NCBI RefSeq assembly: GCF_051106095.1
Contig: NC_135785.1
Coordinates: 224,249,045 to 224,313,044 of the forward strand
Direction of reading: 5' to 3'
DNA: 64,000 bases
From: Pogona vitticeps
Lineage: Eukaryota > Chordata > Lepidosauria > Squamata > Agamidae
Below, in pieces: positions 12,047 to 23,289 of the stretch (positions within the stretch are counted from its first letter, which is position 1; each line of letters begins with the position of its first letter). The notes below the pieces were generated by a model. It made no database searches, had not been told where the DNA came from, and saw only the letters and a program-made list of their open reading frames with translations. Position numbers and translations under genes: made by a program.

Positions 12047-13233
12047 AGTTACTAATGTTAATTACTTGGAGCACTGCCTGTAGAAGATGAATTATCATTG
12101 AAAGCTCACTGTCTGTTTAGTGGTCTAATAAAGGTATCACCTGCTCCTGCATTTGGAAAGTGACACAGTCCTTTTCTGATTTTGTTTTTCTGAACTTTGT
12201 AAGATTCTCTTGAATGGCTGGTCAGAGCACCAACTGAAGAACAATGTGGGTTCTTGAACATCATGGACGCTTGACACCAGCCAAGCAGCACTACATGCTG
12301 AAGAAAGCATCCACCGGATAAAACTATTGATTTGGCTTTGTTTGGCTAAAATTGGCTGTTCCTGATGGTTGAACTAAATTTTAATCCCAACTCTGATGGA
12401 GGTTTGTTTTCCTTGTTTCCTCTCATCAAATAAAAATTTTTAAATGAAGGCAAAGGAGAGTGCAAAGGGGAATGCAGAGTGCTTGGTGGTCTTTTAAGAG
12501 TTGAGTGATAAATTCCAAATTACTGACTGAGGAACAGTTTGAAACCACACCTGTCCCCCATAAGCCTTTTGAATATCTCATGCTTTGAAGACCTTCTTAG
12601 GAATTGACTCTATGCCCTGTATCAAATGTCACTTTGCAGTGGAAAAACTATGTAAGTAAGAAAAGCTACTCAGTGAAGACATTGACTTTTGCCTTGTGAA
12701 ATGTGATAGGGATGATGACATGGACAGGTGTGGAGAGGACAGAGGTAGCATACCACCCACTTTCTCTTTCTCTCAGTGGAGCTCTAATTATGTGTGAGTT
12801 TAAAATGACTGAAGGAAAGTAGAATGAAGGCATCGGTCTTCATCGCACAGAGTGGTTGGAATGATTTGCGGTTTTGTTTTGGGGTGTGTTTTTTTTATTA
12901 TGGGTATCTTGCTCCTTAGTTTTGTCACTTAAGAAAAAAACTACTTCATTGCATATGATGTAGCCTAACTGATACGTCTTTAGCTGAAAGCTACATGAAC
13001 TGATTTTCAAGATCATCAGTATCTGAAAATTGTTGAAAGGGTAAAGCAAATGTAAAAAAAAAATAAGTAAAAGGTATTTTCACATGACAGGAAACTGTCC
13101 CCATGTGTCAAAGCTAACACTCCACATTAAAAACAAACTACACCTGCTTCTATTTTTAATACTATACTTTAAAATAGCAGACCCAACTTTGACCATGTTC
13201 TATTACAGAGAAAACTGATGTTTCCTCACCTTT
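12047..13233. other. Intergenic, nothing recognised
   Basis: No exon or repeat family was identified. Confidence 0.45.
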
Positions 13234-13291
13234 AACCAAGTGGGGGTTTCCCATCCAGCATATGATGTGGATGGGAAACCCTCACTTAGTT
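13234..13291. repeat. Near-perfect 24-bp-arm hairpin
   Basis: Arms 13234-13257 and 13268-13291 pair over 24 positions with 22 Watson-Crick pairs, one G-U and one mismatch, around a 10-base loop. The size resembles a pre-miRNA stem, but the hairpin could also be the remnant of a miniature transposon. Confidence 0.7.
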
Positions 13292-14040
13292 CTTTACACA
13301 GGTTTGACTAAGAGACCACACAGTGGTTTTTCAAAAATTCATACACTCTGCCTTCTGGCCACTGCTGCTATCAAAGATACAGTAAGGAAAGTGGAGTAGC
13401 AATTGTACAGGAAAATATTTTAAGAGGTCTCATCCTCATGAAGAAAGAAATATTCTTGTCTTCAGAAACCTTGCATCATTGAAATATGTGATAGAGGATG
13501 GATAGGCAAAATATTTTAAGTGTGTTCCCACAAAGTGTGCCTTGATTAATGAAGTAGAAAGTGCATAGGTATAGGAAGAAAATGCATAGCACTGAGATAG
13601 GTGAAGAGATGACATCAAGCTGTCCTTCAGTATCCATTTCTCTGAAGCTACAAGCCTGTTTTGTCCTGATGCTGACATCTATAGCCTACAACTGCAGTAA
13701 AATGATGCCTTTCAAATCTTACCCTGACAGGAAACACTTGATGTGAGAAAAGTTTACTGGCAGGGGTCGTAGAAACCATTGCCTCATAATTAACACCTTT
13801 CTAGATCCATCTCCCAGCTAAAGAGATGTTGTTCAGATACCACAATCTGATATCAGAACCCTAATACTTTATTCTAATATCTGCAGTGTGGTACTTGTAT
13901 TACACTGATGAAAACAAGCACCTTTGATATGTTTGTCAGAGCCAACCAAAGAACATTTTATTTGGCTGTCTTTCAGAGACTGTGGTTTAGCTTGTTGAGA
14001 GTTGTGGTTTAGAACTGTTATGTTTTAGCTGTTTTCAGTT

Positions 14041-14042
14041 GG

Positions 14043-14109
<67 letters not shown>
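14041..14109. repeat. Compound (GT)n(GA)n microsatellite
   Basis: A run of GT dinucleotides turns directly into GA dinucleotides. Confidence 0.95.
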
Positions 14110-14113
<4 letters not shown>

Positions 14114-14699
14114 AACAGTGACTTGATATATATATACGAAAAACTGTAAACCTCAATACATCAATAACCGTTTATAGAATTATGGCAACTTTCAGAGATT
14201 AGTCTTGTGATTTATAACATAGATGTTTACTAAGGACATTCCACTGGTTCAGTTGTATGTGTTCTCAGATGTATAAATAAAACTGCAGCCTTACACAGAA
14301 TCCTGTGCTCGTATCTTTGGTCATAGCTCCTGCTCAGTTCAAAGGGACTTACTCACAGGTAAGTTTGAAAAGCATTGCATTCTTAAATGTTTTCCATATC
14401 TTTTTATTATTAAAGTTAAGAAGTTGAAGAAGGTGGCAATTTGCAAGTGTATCTACTATTAAAAGTGTTGATCTATCCAACCTTTGAGAACATTTCTGAA
14501 GCTCCAAGGCCATCTGCAAATATTTGCTTCCTGAGGCAAAAATGGAACATTCCCCCCCCCCCCCCCATTCTAAGTCTGGAATGTAAATCCAGGTCTTCCA
14601 TCGCTAAGAGTGACATGCTAACCTTCATATTGTTGATCGTAGGGCTTTCATCATGGAACATATACTGTATTGTGCAGACCAAGTATGCTTTATGCTTCA

Positions 14700-14945
14700 T
14701 TTTTTCATACCAGCAGGGATAGGGACTCGTGTCACAGGACGCGCTATCAAGTCAGACTTGTCACACCAGGGACTCAACTGGGACTTGACTCAGTGTTTCT
14801 TTTCAATGACTCAGACGCGAATCAGAACTTGGAACTCACCCACCCCTCCCTTTTTTCTGGGGGGAAAAACTTGTTTTTAATAGGGACTTGGGCTTAGGCC
14901 TCAGGATGTGGCAGCCAAGACTCAGACTAGGTACTTGGAACAGAC
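14700..14945. repeat. Unclassified repeat rich in GACTC/GACTTG words
   Basis: Irregular recurrence of gggactc, gacttg and gactcag over about 240 bp. This suggests an interspersed repeat of unknown family. Confidence 0.35.
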
Positions 14946-15639
14946 TTGCAAACATTCCTGCTAGGTAGAGCATTCATACATCAAAAATTATGTAATGAGA
15001 CAATTCAAAAGGAAACAAGAGATAAGGCTGGAAGACAAGATTCTCAGGTCAGAGGTCAATTAATGGGCTTTTGGGGAGGAGCAAAGGATAACTAGTGTTA
15101 TCACTAATGAAACAAATAGATTAAATTCAAAAGTACATCTAGCTGCTGACATATATAGATCCAAACCCAGGTCTTCTGAGTCCTAGGGCATCACTTTTTC
15201 CACTATACTTACTGGGTGCATTACTACATTACCTTCAGTTGGAACATGGAGCTACTCTTAAGACAGGCTGTGAAAAGACAGGACAATTTCCATTTACCAA
15301 AAAAAAAAAAAAAATAGGCAGGAGGCAAAGGGGGAACTGAAAATTAGATGGATTGACTGAAGATTTGCTTGAGCTTTGAGTTTGCAAAACCTCAACAAGA
15401 TTGTTAATAATTTGGGAGGTCACTAGTTCATAAGGCTGTCATTCTTCAAAAGTGATTTGACTGCAACAAACTTACTGTGATCTGATAACACCCAATATCT
15501 GTTTCCAAAGCAGCTGCCTCATCCTGCCTAATTGTAGGGCCAGTCCTGGTTAATTACCCGTAATATTTGCATATCGGGTCAAAAAAAGAAAAAGAAAAGA
15601 AAAGAAGACAAAACTATTGTGGCATCTTAAAGGCTAACT

Positions 15640-16130
15640 TTTGTAGTTTAGTTGTTGTGTCCGACTCTTCGTGACCCCATGGACCAGAGCACGCCAGGCC
15701 CTCCTGTGAGGTTCACTTCCTTGAAGCACCTACGTTTTGTGCTCCAGTAATGTTTTCCTTTCACTGTCACCAGTGCATTCCCTCAATCCACAAAATAAAT
15801 GATGTTTGATCAGACACTTGTATTGTGAATACAAAACGTATTTATTAAAGTGAAGCCAATTTATTAATCACATAAGTTCTTCAAATGTACATACTATTCT
15901 CTTGCCATATAATTTCCACCTTCTCTATTTATTAATCTTAACCAGTCTCTAACTCTATCACTATCTCTTCTGACTAACTCTCTCACTCTGACTCTGATTC
16001 TCTCCCTCTCTGAGTCAGGCTCCGCCTTTTAACCTCTCTTTCAGCTCTGCCTCTGAAACACATTAGCATAATACATGAATAATACACGACATATTTTGCA
16101 TAACAAAGGGTGAATGCTACACCTCCTGTC
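15640..16130 (-). mobile_element. Short BovB 3' end (carries a solo LTR)
   Basis: The sequence ttgttgtgtccgactcttcg followed by cagagcacgccaggccctcc is the BovB 3' terminus, here only about 70 bp long and 5'-truncated. It is bounded by 12-bp direct repeats differing at one base, a target-site duplication. A solo LTR interrupts it. Confidence 0.8.
15705..16121 (-). mobile_element. Solo LTR nested in BovB fragment
   Basis: A 417-bp unit starting TGTGAG and ending GCTACA, flanked by the perfect 5-bp duplication cctcc (15700-15704 and 16122-16126). On the minus strand it has a TTAAAAGG promoter-like box and an AATAAA-type signal in LTR order. No internal region is present, so only a single LTR remains. 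It is a retroviral-type or Ty3-type LTR fossil of undetermined family. Confidence 0.8.
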
Positions 16131-16239
16131 TAAAGACTAACTACTTTATTTTAATTTGAGCTTTTGTGGATCAAGTCCACTTCCTCAGACATAAGAATGA
16201 GACGACATGGCAAATATTTATACATTTATACATGGCCCA

Positions 16240-17845
16240 AAATAATGAAGCAGTTTATTACCAGGGCACAAGTTGTTGATTGTACAGTATTTCCCACCTG
16301 TTGATGAATTTTGCAGTTGCTCATGTCTAAACAACTGTGAAGTGAAGTGCATCATTGATTCTGATGTATGGGGGGAATGCAACTACATCATATGCAGGAA
16401 GGGAAGAGGATAACTGAAGGGATCAGCTATTGTACTGGCAAAAAATATTCTGAAGTTAGAGTGTGCTCTGAAAGGAAATCCTCCATTTCACACTTGATAA
16501 GCAACTTTCAAAGAAATCCATAGATAATGACGAAATTGCCTTTTTACTTGGTAGATGGTACTTTTTCCTTCCAGTACTCCCTTTGAAACAATGGCTGCTC
16601 ATGGTATTAGTAAGTGATTTTTATATTGAAGATAGGAAGGTCATGTTTTACTCACAACTCCATCTGTGATTGTTTTGAGCTGGCTTTCAAATGCACATAA
16701 GACATAGGTATGAGTGAATGACTTTATTGCGGTATCAAATTATTAAAAACATAGGAACACAACAAGCACAGTTACAGTATAATAATAGGTATTTTATTTG
16801 AATTCTCAGTGTATTTGCACAGAAAATTCCCTTCTAAAATGAGCAAAATACCTATTCAGGCCCCACATGCATAAAAACAAGGACTCTCTTACTTCCCATA
16901 CTCAGCGTTAATAGAGTGTGTGTATGTGTGTGTGTATTTTTCGATGGAAGGCTTATAGATTAATGGATTGATAGACTGAATGGATGAAAGGCAGGTAGAC
17001 TGGCAGGGAAGGCAGCAGCTAGATGATGGTGCACATACCTATGTTCACATTTTTATAGCTGCTTCATGGTGTATCTGTGTTGTTTGCCAATGTGGTAAGA
17101 ATTCTGAGCAACCAAATGTGGTTCCCGACAGAAGGAAATTGAGAAGATTATTGGTTTTCATTGATGAACTTCCCAATCATGGGTGCTATATGTACAGAGA
17201 TCATGAAGAATGGCATGTTTTACCACAACTATTTGGAGACAATAGGCATTCATGTTTGTGCTTGTAAATAATAATGCATACTTAGGAACACATTTTGGAC
17301 AAGGTCTCATTGAGTTACCAGGTCATTCTATTGCCTGATATTTTAGAGTCAAAACGTGAGACCAGGAACTTGCCCTTATAATGTCATAAGAGGTGTGCTC
17401 TCATAATGGCATAGAAGGCAGATCCTTCAACAACTGTCACAAAATGACATTTGTATGGTAGACAGACAATGTGGAGATACATTGATCAAAGGCCAATTAA
17501 GTAGTGCTACCAACAGTTTGCCTCCCAACATCCGCCGAGGGAGCTTTGCAGGCTACAGTACATAGTGGCAAGCAAGTGCGTACTAAAAAAAGAGAACACG
17601 GTTTTCTAAACCAAAAGGAAGGACATAAATAAATCTTATTCTCTGGTTGATTTACTATAAGCTCAGATAAACTCCAAAACCAGATCATGATTGTCAGACC
17701 AGCAACATCCCATGCAGTCTAATTTCAAGGTCCAAAGGCTGAGGCCTGGAGAATGAACCTCCAAACCTGAGTCTCAGTTACAAGACTCAGTTACAACACT
17801 TTGGCAACCCTCATTCCTCATATTGAGTTAGGAACTAGCTACGCT
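16240..17845. other. Intergenic, nothing recognised
   Basis: A short (TG)n tract lies near 16916-16934. Otherwise no exon or family was identified; open frames here look accidental. Confidence 0.45.
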
Positions 17846-17848
17846 ATA

Positions 17849-18185
17849 GGTAAAGGTAAAGGTTTCCCTTGACAATTTGTCCAATCATGTCCAACTCTAG
17901 GGGGTGGTGCTCATCTCCGTTTCCAACAAGTAGAGCTAGCGTTTGTCCGAAGACAATATTCTGTGGTCACGTGTTCAGTGCAAATAGACACAGAATGCCG
18001 TTACCTTCCCACCAAGGTGGTACCTATTTATCTACTCACATTTTGCATGCTTTTGAACCGCTAGGTTGGCGGGAGCTGGGACAAGCGACAGGGGCTCACT
18101 CCAATTCGTGGTTTCAATCTTATGACTGGAGGTCTTCTGACCTAGCAGCACAGAGGCTTCTGCAGTTTAACCTGCAGCACCAGAT
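17849..18185 (-). mobile_element. Sauria-type SINE
   Basis: Starts with the characteristic tail ggtaaaggtaaaggtttccc and runs through ccaactctagggggtggtgc, ccttcccaccaaggtggt and gaaccgctaggttggcggga to a tRNA-like head, all in reverse orientation. A second copy, in forward orientation, is at 55909-56207. Sauria SINEs are restricted to squamates and share a BovB-like 3' end. Confidence 0.85.
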
Positions 18186-18925
18186 AAGGATCTTTTGGTG
18201 GAAAACAAGAGAAAAGATTGTTTCTCGTGCTAGGAGTTGGGGGAACATGCATGGGTAAATAAATAGTAATTCACTGCTATCTTCCCTCTGGGTTTCCCAC
18301 AGGCATCCATCTGGCTGGTCATTGTGAACCAAATTCTAGACTTGGTGGGCATGTGGTTTGATTCTCAACAGAGTAATTCTCATGTTCCTATTTGAGGCAA
18401 CTGCTGGGGAGGAATGGTGTTGTCTTATCCACATTTTCCACATTCTGTGCCAAAACAATTCAATGAATTCTCAATATTTCCATGACTGCTACCCAGAAAC
18501 AGTTTGACCAAACAGAGAAAAAATGGTAGTGCCAAGAAGTAGCTAAAATCCCCAGAGTTTATGACTTAATGAGGATCAACGTTTTAATGCCCAGTTTCAT
18601 AGTGATTTATTAGAATGGAAAGGGGGGGGCGAGAATGTGGTATTCCACAAAAGAAAGACAGTTTATGGTTTTAAGACCTAATCTCGCCCAGGTCTGTTGG
18701 CTCCTGGCTGACATTAACGCCAATACCACCTTAAACGTGGCAAACTTTGCCTTGGCTGCAATCAACATTCGAGCTCGCTTGTTCCCTGTACATTTGTCTT
18801 TTTGATTCCTGCTTACGCCTTATTGTATTTTCTTTTTTAATTAACTATCTCACCTGCTGCTTATTATTTTATTTTAACGTATTTTAATGACTTATAGTTG
18901 ATAAATAAACACTTTCTACTCTATG

Positions 18926-18972
<47 letters not shown>

Positions 18973-21215
18973 GGAGAAGTGATTAAAGTTGCTGTTCATT
19001 TTCTGTTCACCAATAGGTTCGACTCTAAATTTCAGTGTCTTTTATGTTTCAGTGCTCTGGGGCAAAGTTCCACTTCCTCCACTCAGATATAGCTGTACAC
19101 AAAAGAAATTTGGATCTATGTAGGCTCTGAAGCAGTCTCTGAAGAGTGCTAAAAGATTCCCTCAAAAATGCATGAAAAGGCAGTACAATTCAGTGTAAAG
19201 AAAAGTAAGTAATGCCTATTAGGGCTAAACTCTATAGTCACATATATACTGATGACATCTGAATGGCCAATGACTGAACAAAAAGCAGATTTTGGAGTTG
19301 CAGTAGAAGAAGATGTTCCAGAGGTTCACAAGCTGTGAAAAATGCAAACCTATAGTAGAATGTTAAGAAAAGTTCAAAAATACCAGTATCAGAATGCCTC
19401 TGCATAAATAAATGAGTTACCACCATTAGCTCAGCGGTTTCTGAATTTGGCTACAGAGAGTTCAAATGAGTTCAAATTCCCCACTTGATAGGGGTTGGAG
19501 TTGATGATCTATAGGGTCCCTGCCAGCTCTGCAGTAATTGTTACTGAATCTGAACTTCTTTTTTCTATAAACATCTCAGAATCAACAGATGATTGGGGAA
19601 ATAACCAGAGGCTAGGGGAGTATCTTTGTCTGCAACACCTTCCTGCTAGATTATAGGCTGATGCCAACTTGGTATAGCTGTTTTAGAAACTAATACATTT
19701 AGCAAATTAGTGGGAGCACAGTATGGATAAATTAGTAACAAAAAAGACAGTGGGCAACTTGTAACCCTCTATATAGATATTCTTGGTTGTAATTCCCAGC
19801 ATGTCCATTGGTTATCCTGGCTCAAGTTGATGGGAGTTTCAACCTAGCCACATCTGGAAAGGTGCAAGTGAGGCAGGTGGAAGTGAAGGAAATGATTCTG
19901 AGGAAGATAGATGGTGTGTCCCGTCTTTCTCTTTCTCAGTTTTTCTACTTGTGGATAGAAGATAGTAACTTCTGTGTAAACATAGTCAAAAGCAGACTGT
20001 ATATTGAAGAAATATCCCTATTACATAAAAATAAAGGCAAATAATTGTCTGAGGCTCTAGCAGTCCTGCACAAACTTATTTGGAAATCCTATTGACCTTA
20101 GGGGTGGACTAATACAGAGCAGTCATATGTGTGATAGATAATGTTGTTAGTCTGTGATCTTAGATTATTGACTAGGGAGTCAGTGCCACTACGAATGAAG
20201 TGTCTCACTTCTGAGTAGACACATACGAGATTATGTATGTGTAAAGTAAGTAAAAGATGTGTGTTTTTTTAAAAAATCAGCTATTAAACTGTGACTGAGA
20301 TATTAAACTGCAGTGAATGAACTGTATAACATCCTTCTGAAATCTGACATTTCAGGCAAGTGGGAGGATTTTTCCCATGACTTGCTAACCTTCTAAAAAA
20401 GGAAGTGGCAATGCTCAAGAGGGAAACTCAGAAAGTTAAAAAAAAATCCCACATCTTTGGTCTTTGCAAACTAACTCTCTGTTAAAGACTGAAAATTGTA
20501 ATTTTTAAAATCCTGAGTCAGTAGGACTTATTTCATTTCTGACTTAGGACCATGTCTTACATATTGTTACCTGCTTGAAGTAAGTCTTCAGTGGGTCTTC
20601 TTTCTGAAGAAACATGCCAAGATTTTGGGACTCACTGGGGTTTCTAAAAAAGAAATCTCCCATGAACTTTCACAGCTGGCAACAGTGTAAAATGTTGGCA
20701 AAGTCTTCTGCATTCCCAGTTGGCGGGCAGGGGGGGAATAATCTGAGGTATGTCAATGTGAAATGTGTTCCTTAATTCTCATTGTCTCTATTTGGTTTTC
20801 TAAAAATGTGCTCATGGGCAGACAAGAAAGGACATACAAGTTATTTCTCTTAGGACAGGAAAGCTGTTAACAGCTATTTCAAAATAATCATGTTAAGAAA
20901 CAACTCTATAAAGCAGTAGAGTTCTCAAAGCATGTGCCAGTGCACAGTAATGTGCTGTAACATAAATGCCATGCATTTTTAAAACAATATTGCCTAAGGT
21001 TCTTGTGAACCAAGGCATCAACTCCACATGTTCTGTGGAGATGACACATGGTCAATAGTTGTGCTTGGAAAAAATATTATTTTGGGCTACAATTTCAGTG
21101 TCTCACAAATAGCACAGCTAGTGAAATGCTGGCTGTGGGACTTCAGGAACTGTATGAGGCATTCTGTGGGGGATTCTGAGTCCTGTGATTTTTCTAAGCA
21201 CTGGACCATCTGTCC
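18186..21215. other. Intergenic, no gene; (GA)n at 18932-18969
   Basis: Apart from the microsatellite and a SINE at 19424, nothing was recognised. Confidence 0.4.
19424..19550 (+). mobile_element. tRNA-derived SINE with CR1-like end
   Basis: The head has ttagctcagcggtttctgaa and a B-box-like gagttcaaattcc. The tail gttggagttgatgatctata followed by gggtccctgccagctct has the CR1-type 3' wording. Confidence 0.6.
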
Positions 21216-21357
21216 CAGTGGTTTCCAACATTGGGTAACCTAGGGATACTTGAGCTGCAACTCCCAGAAGCCCCAGCCAGCACAGCTGGTAGTGAAGGCT
21301 TCTGGGAACTACAGTCCAAGAGTGCCTGGATTACCCAAGGTTGGGAACCACTGAGCG
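21216..21357. mobile_element. hAT-type miniature inverted-repeat element
   Basis: Inverted ends cagtggtttccaacattggg and (reverse complement) cagtggttcccaaccttggg enclose a palindromic centre with ggctTCTGGGAACTACAGTC. Flanks atctgtcc and atctatcc are 8 bp long and match at 7 positions, as expected of an hAT target duplication. Confidence 0.75.
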
Positions 21358-22289
21358 ATCTATCCCATTGGCAATAGGCAATCTGGAAATGCAATAAGTT
21401 GCCAAATTGTTTCCCTTGAATTACTTCAGCTGTAATAATAAATGAATTGATGCGACAATGGCAGGCTGCTGGGAACATTGCTGATTTTTTCCCCCCATTT
21501 CCTTTCCTCAATCTGGAGATAAGCGTTTTGCAAATCTTTCTCCCATGCAGTCATGCATTTGCTAGCAGCCTGTCACACAGTGTTTTTCAAAGTTTCGACC
21601 AACAAGGAACTTTCAGAATTGACTTCACCAATATGTGACCTTGGCAGGGTGCTAAATCTTCTGGTAATCTTGTCAAGTCTGTTTGTCCCATTCTGTGGGA
21701 ACTATATATGCACGCAATGTAAGCATGCATATGTGGGTTGGTGGTATGCTGTCTCCCTGCATGGTGGTTCTTAGAAAGGGTAGAAGGAGAAGTGGCAGTG
21801 TGGAATTCAGCTAAACAAATATGAGGGAGAAGAAGAGGACAGAACAAGGAACTCCCCTGAAGTAATGTTGGCTCTACATTAATTGGTTATCCACTCTCAC
21901 CAGTCCTGATGGGCACATAGTTGCCACACTATGTTGCATGGAAACATTCTCAGTTGTGTCCTGTGACAGTGGATCACAGCTGAGTTTCAATATTAATGTC
22001 TATCCAAGACGTTTATCTACCATTGGGCTAGCTTCCCACCCTTGTTAAGAAGAATTCATTTTGCCACTGAGAAAAGAAGCTAGATTCCAACATTTAGCTT
22101 AGAACTTGAATTACATTTTATTAATTGCAGGCATAATAAACAAGCTGAGAAAGCAATATGAGATCCGAAGCAAGTGACTGTGACCTAGCTCATCCATTTT
22201 CCCCCAATGCTCAGTGGATGCCTTAGTTTCCTATCCTGGTATAGCTACCACTGAGTAAAGGATGCTGATGCTGATGATTCAAAAACACC

Positions 22290-23270
22290 AAGCACAGACA
22301 ATCAAAATTATAAAAACATTGACTGTTATTATATAACAGATACAAGTCTTAACCAAAAACCTAAGTATCTGTTAAATATTAGTGCAGTATGTATGCTGTT
22401 CCTAATATTGCTGGTTTTTGTAGCTCTGATTGTGTGATTTCTGAGATCTGCAACTGCTTATAGTACTGTGTGAAGTTTCTTGATATTGTTCCCAAAGCCC
22501 CAATGACTATGGGGACCACTGAAGTGTGTTTCTTCCAGAGACGAGATGTTTCGATTGCCAGGTCTCTGTACTTTGTCAGTTTTTCCAATTCTTCATCATA
22601 TTGGTTTAGAGTGCTTTTTCTTGTGCAGTAAAAAATCAAGCCTTCGATTTCTTTCTTAATCATCCCCTGTTTTAGCCATGCCCATGTTGAATTATGATCA
22701 TGCTTTCCATCAATATTTCTCAGGTGTTGTCCATGTCGTGGTTTTTTTTTTCCCAGCTGTTTAATTTATTTTCAAAGCGTTGTTTCTGTTGTTTTCAAAA
22801 TATTCTCCATTTTCACTGCCTTAAGTAATTTTTCTCTGTATGTACTGATATATTAGGCTTCTTTTTTCTCTGTCTACTACCTGCTGTATTTGCAGTAATC
22901 CACAGCCTCTAGGTTTTTTTTTTTTTTTTTTTGGTAAATATAATCTGTCTACATCACGTTTTGAATGTAGTGTGTGATGCATGTTCATTACTTTCCATGT
23001 TTTTTGATCCAATTCTTCTAATTTGTTATAAGGCCAATCTATTATTCCAGCTGGGTTTCTAATTCTTGGAACTGCCCATGTGTTTATGGCTTTGATTGTA
23101 TTTCCACCATTTAATTTTGATTTTAAGATTTTCAGCAGCCAGCCCTGCCTCAACTGCAGAAAATATCTGACTCTGACTGTCACAAAAGGAACTTTTCTCA
23201 CCACCTGTATCTTGCCAAACACCAGGCTTTGTTTTCTGATTGATCTGATCTTTCTAAGCATGGCTATGTT
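22290..23270 (-). mobile_element. R4/Dong-like LINE, 3' part
   Basis: The minus strand encodes INTWAVPRIRNPAGIIDW, YNKLEELDQKTWKVMN and HSKRDVDRLYLP, then, after a poly-T tract near 22917, EELEKLTKYRDLAIET and VPIVIGALGTI. This is the C-terminal region after the reverse transcriptase in R2/R4-group LINEs. The frame is interrupted, so the copy is dead. A second copy of the last part is at 40775-41080. Confidence 0.75.
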
Positions 23271-23289
23271 TTAAAATCTTATTTCTCAG

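Larger units (their letters stand above)
15571..16230. mobile_element. Interspersed repeat split by nested insertion (outermost layer)
   Basis: Halves at about 15605-15639 and 16131-16230 read gtggcatcttaaaggctaac and then gactaactac, tttgagcttttgtgga, aagtccacttcctcagaca. This is a reptile repeat ending often seen with Penelope-like elements; that family call is tentative. A 12-bp near-identical direct repeat (taaaggctaact at 15628-15639, taaagactaact at 16131-16142) marks the insertion. Confidence 0.5.

Noticed and set aside
16980-17267. 95-codon frame with an acidic and cysteine-rich end
   Set aside because: Starts in degenerate microsatellite DNA and shows no domain or splice evidence.
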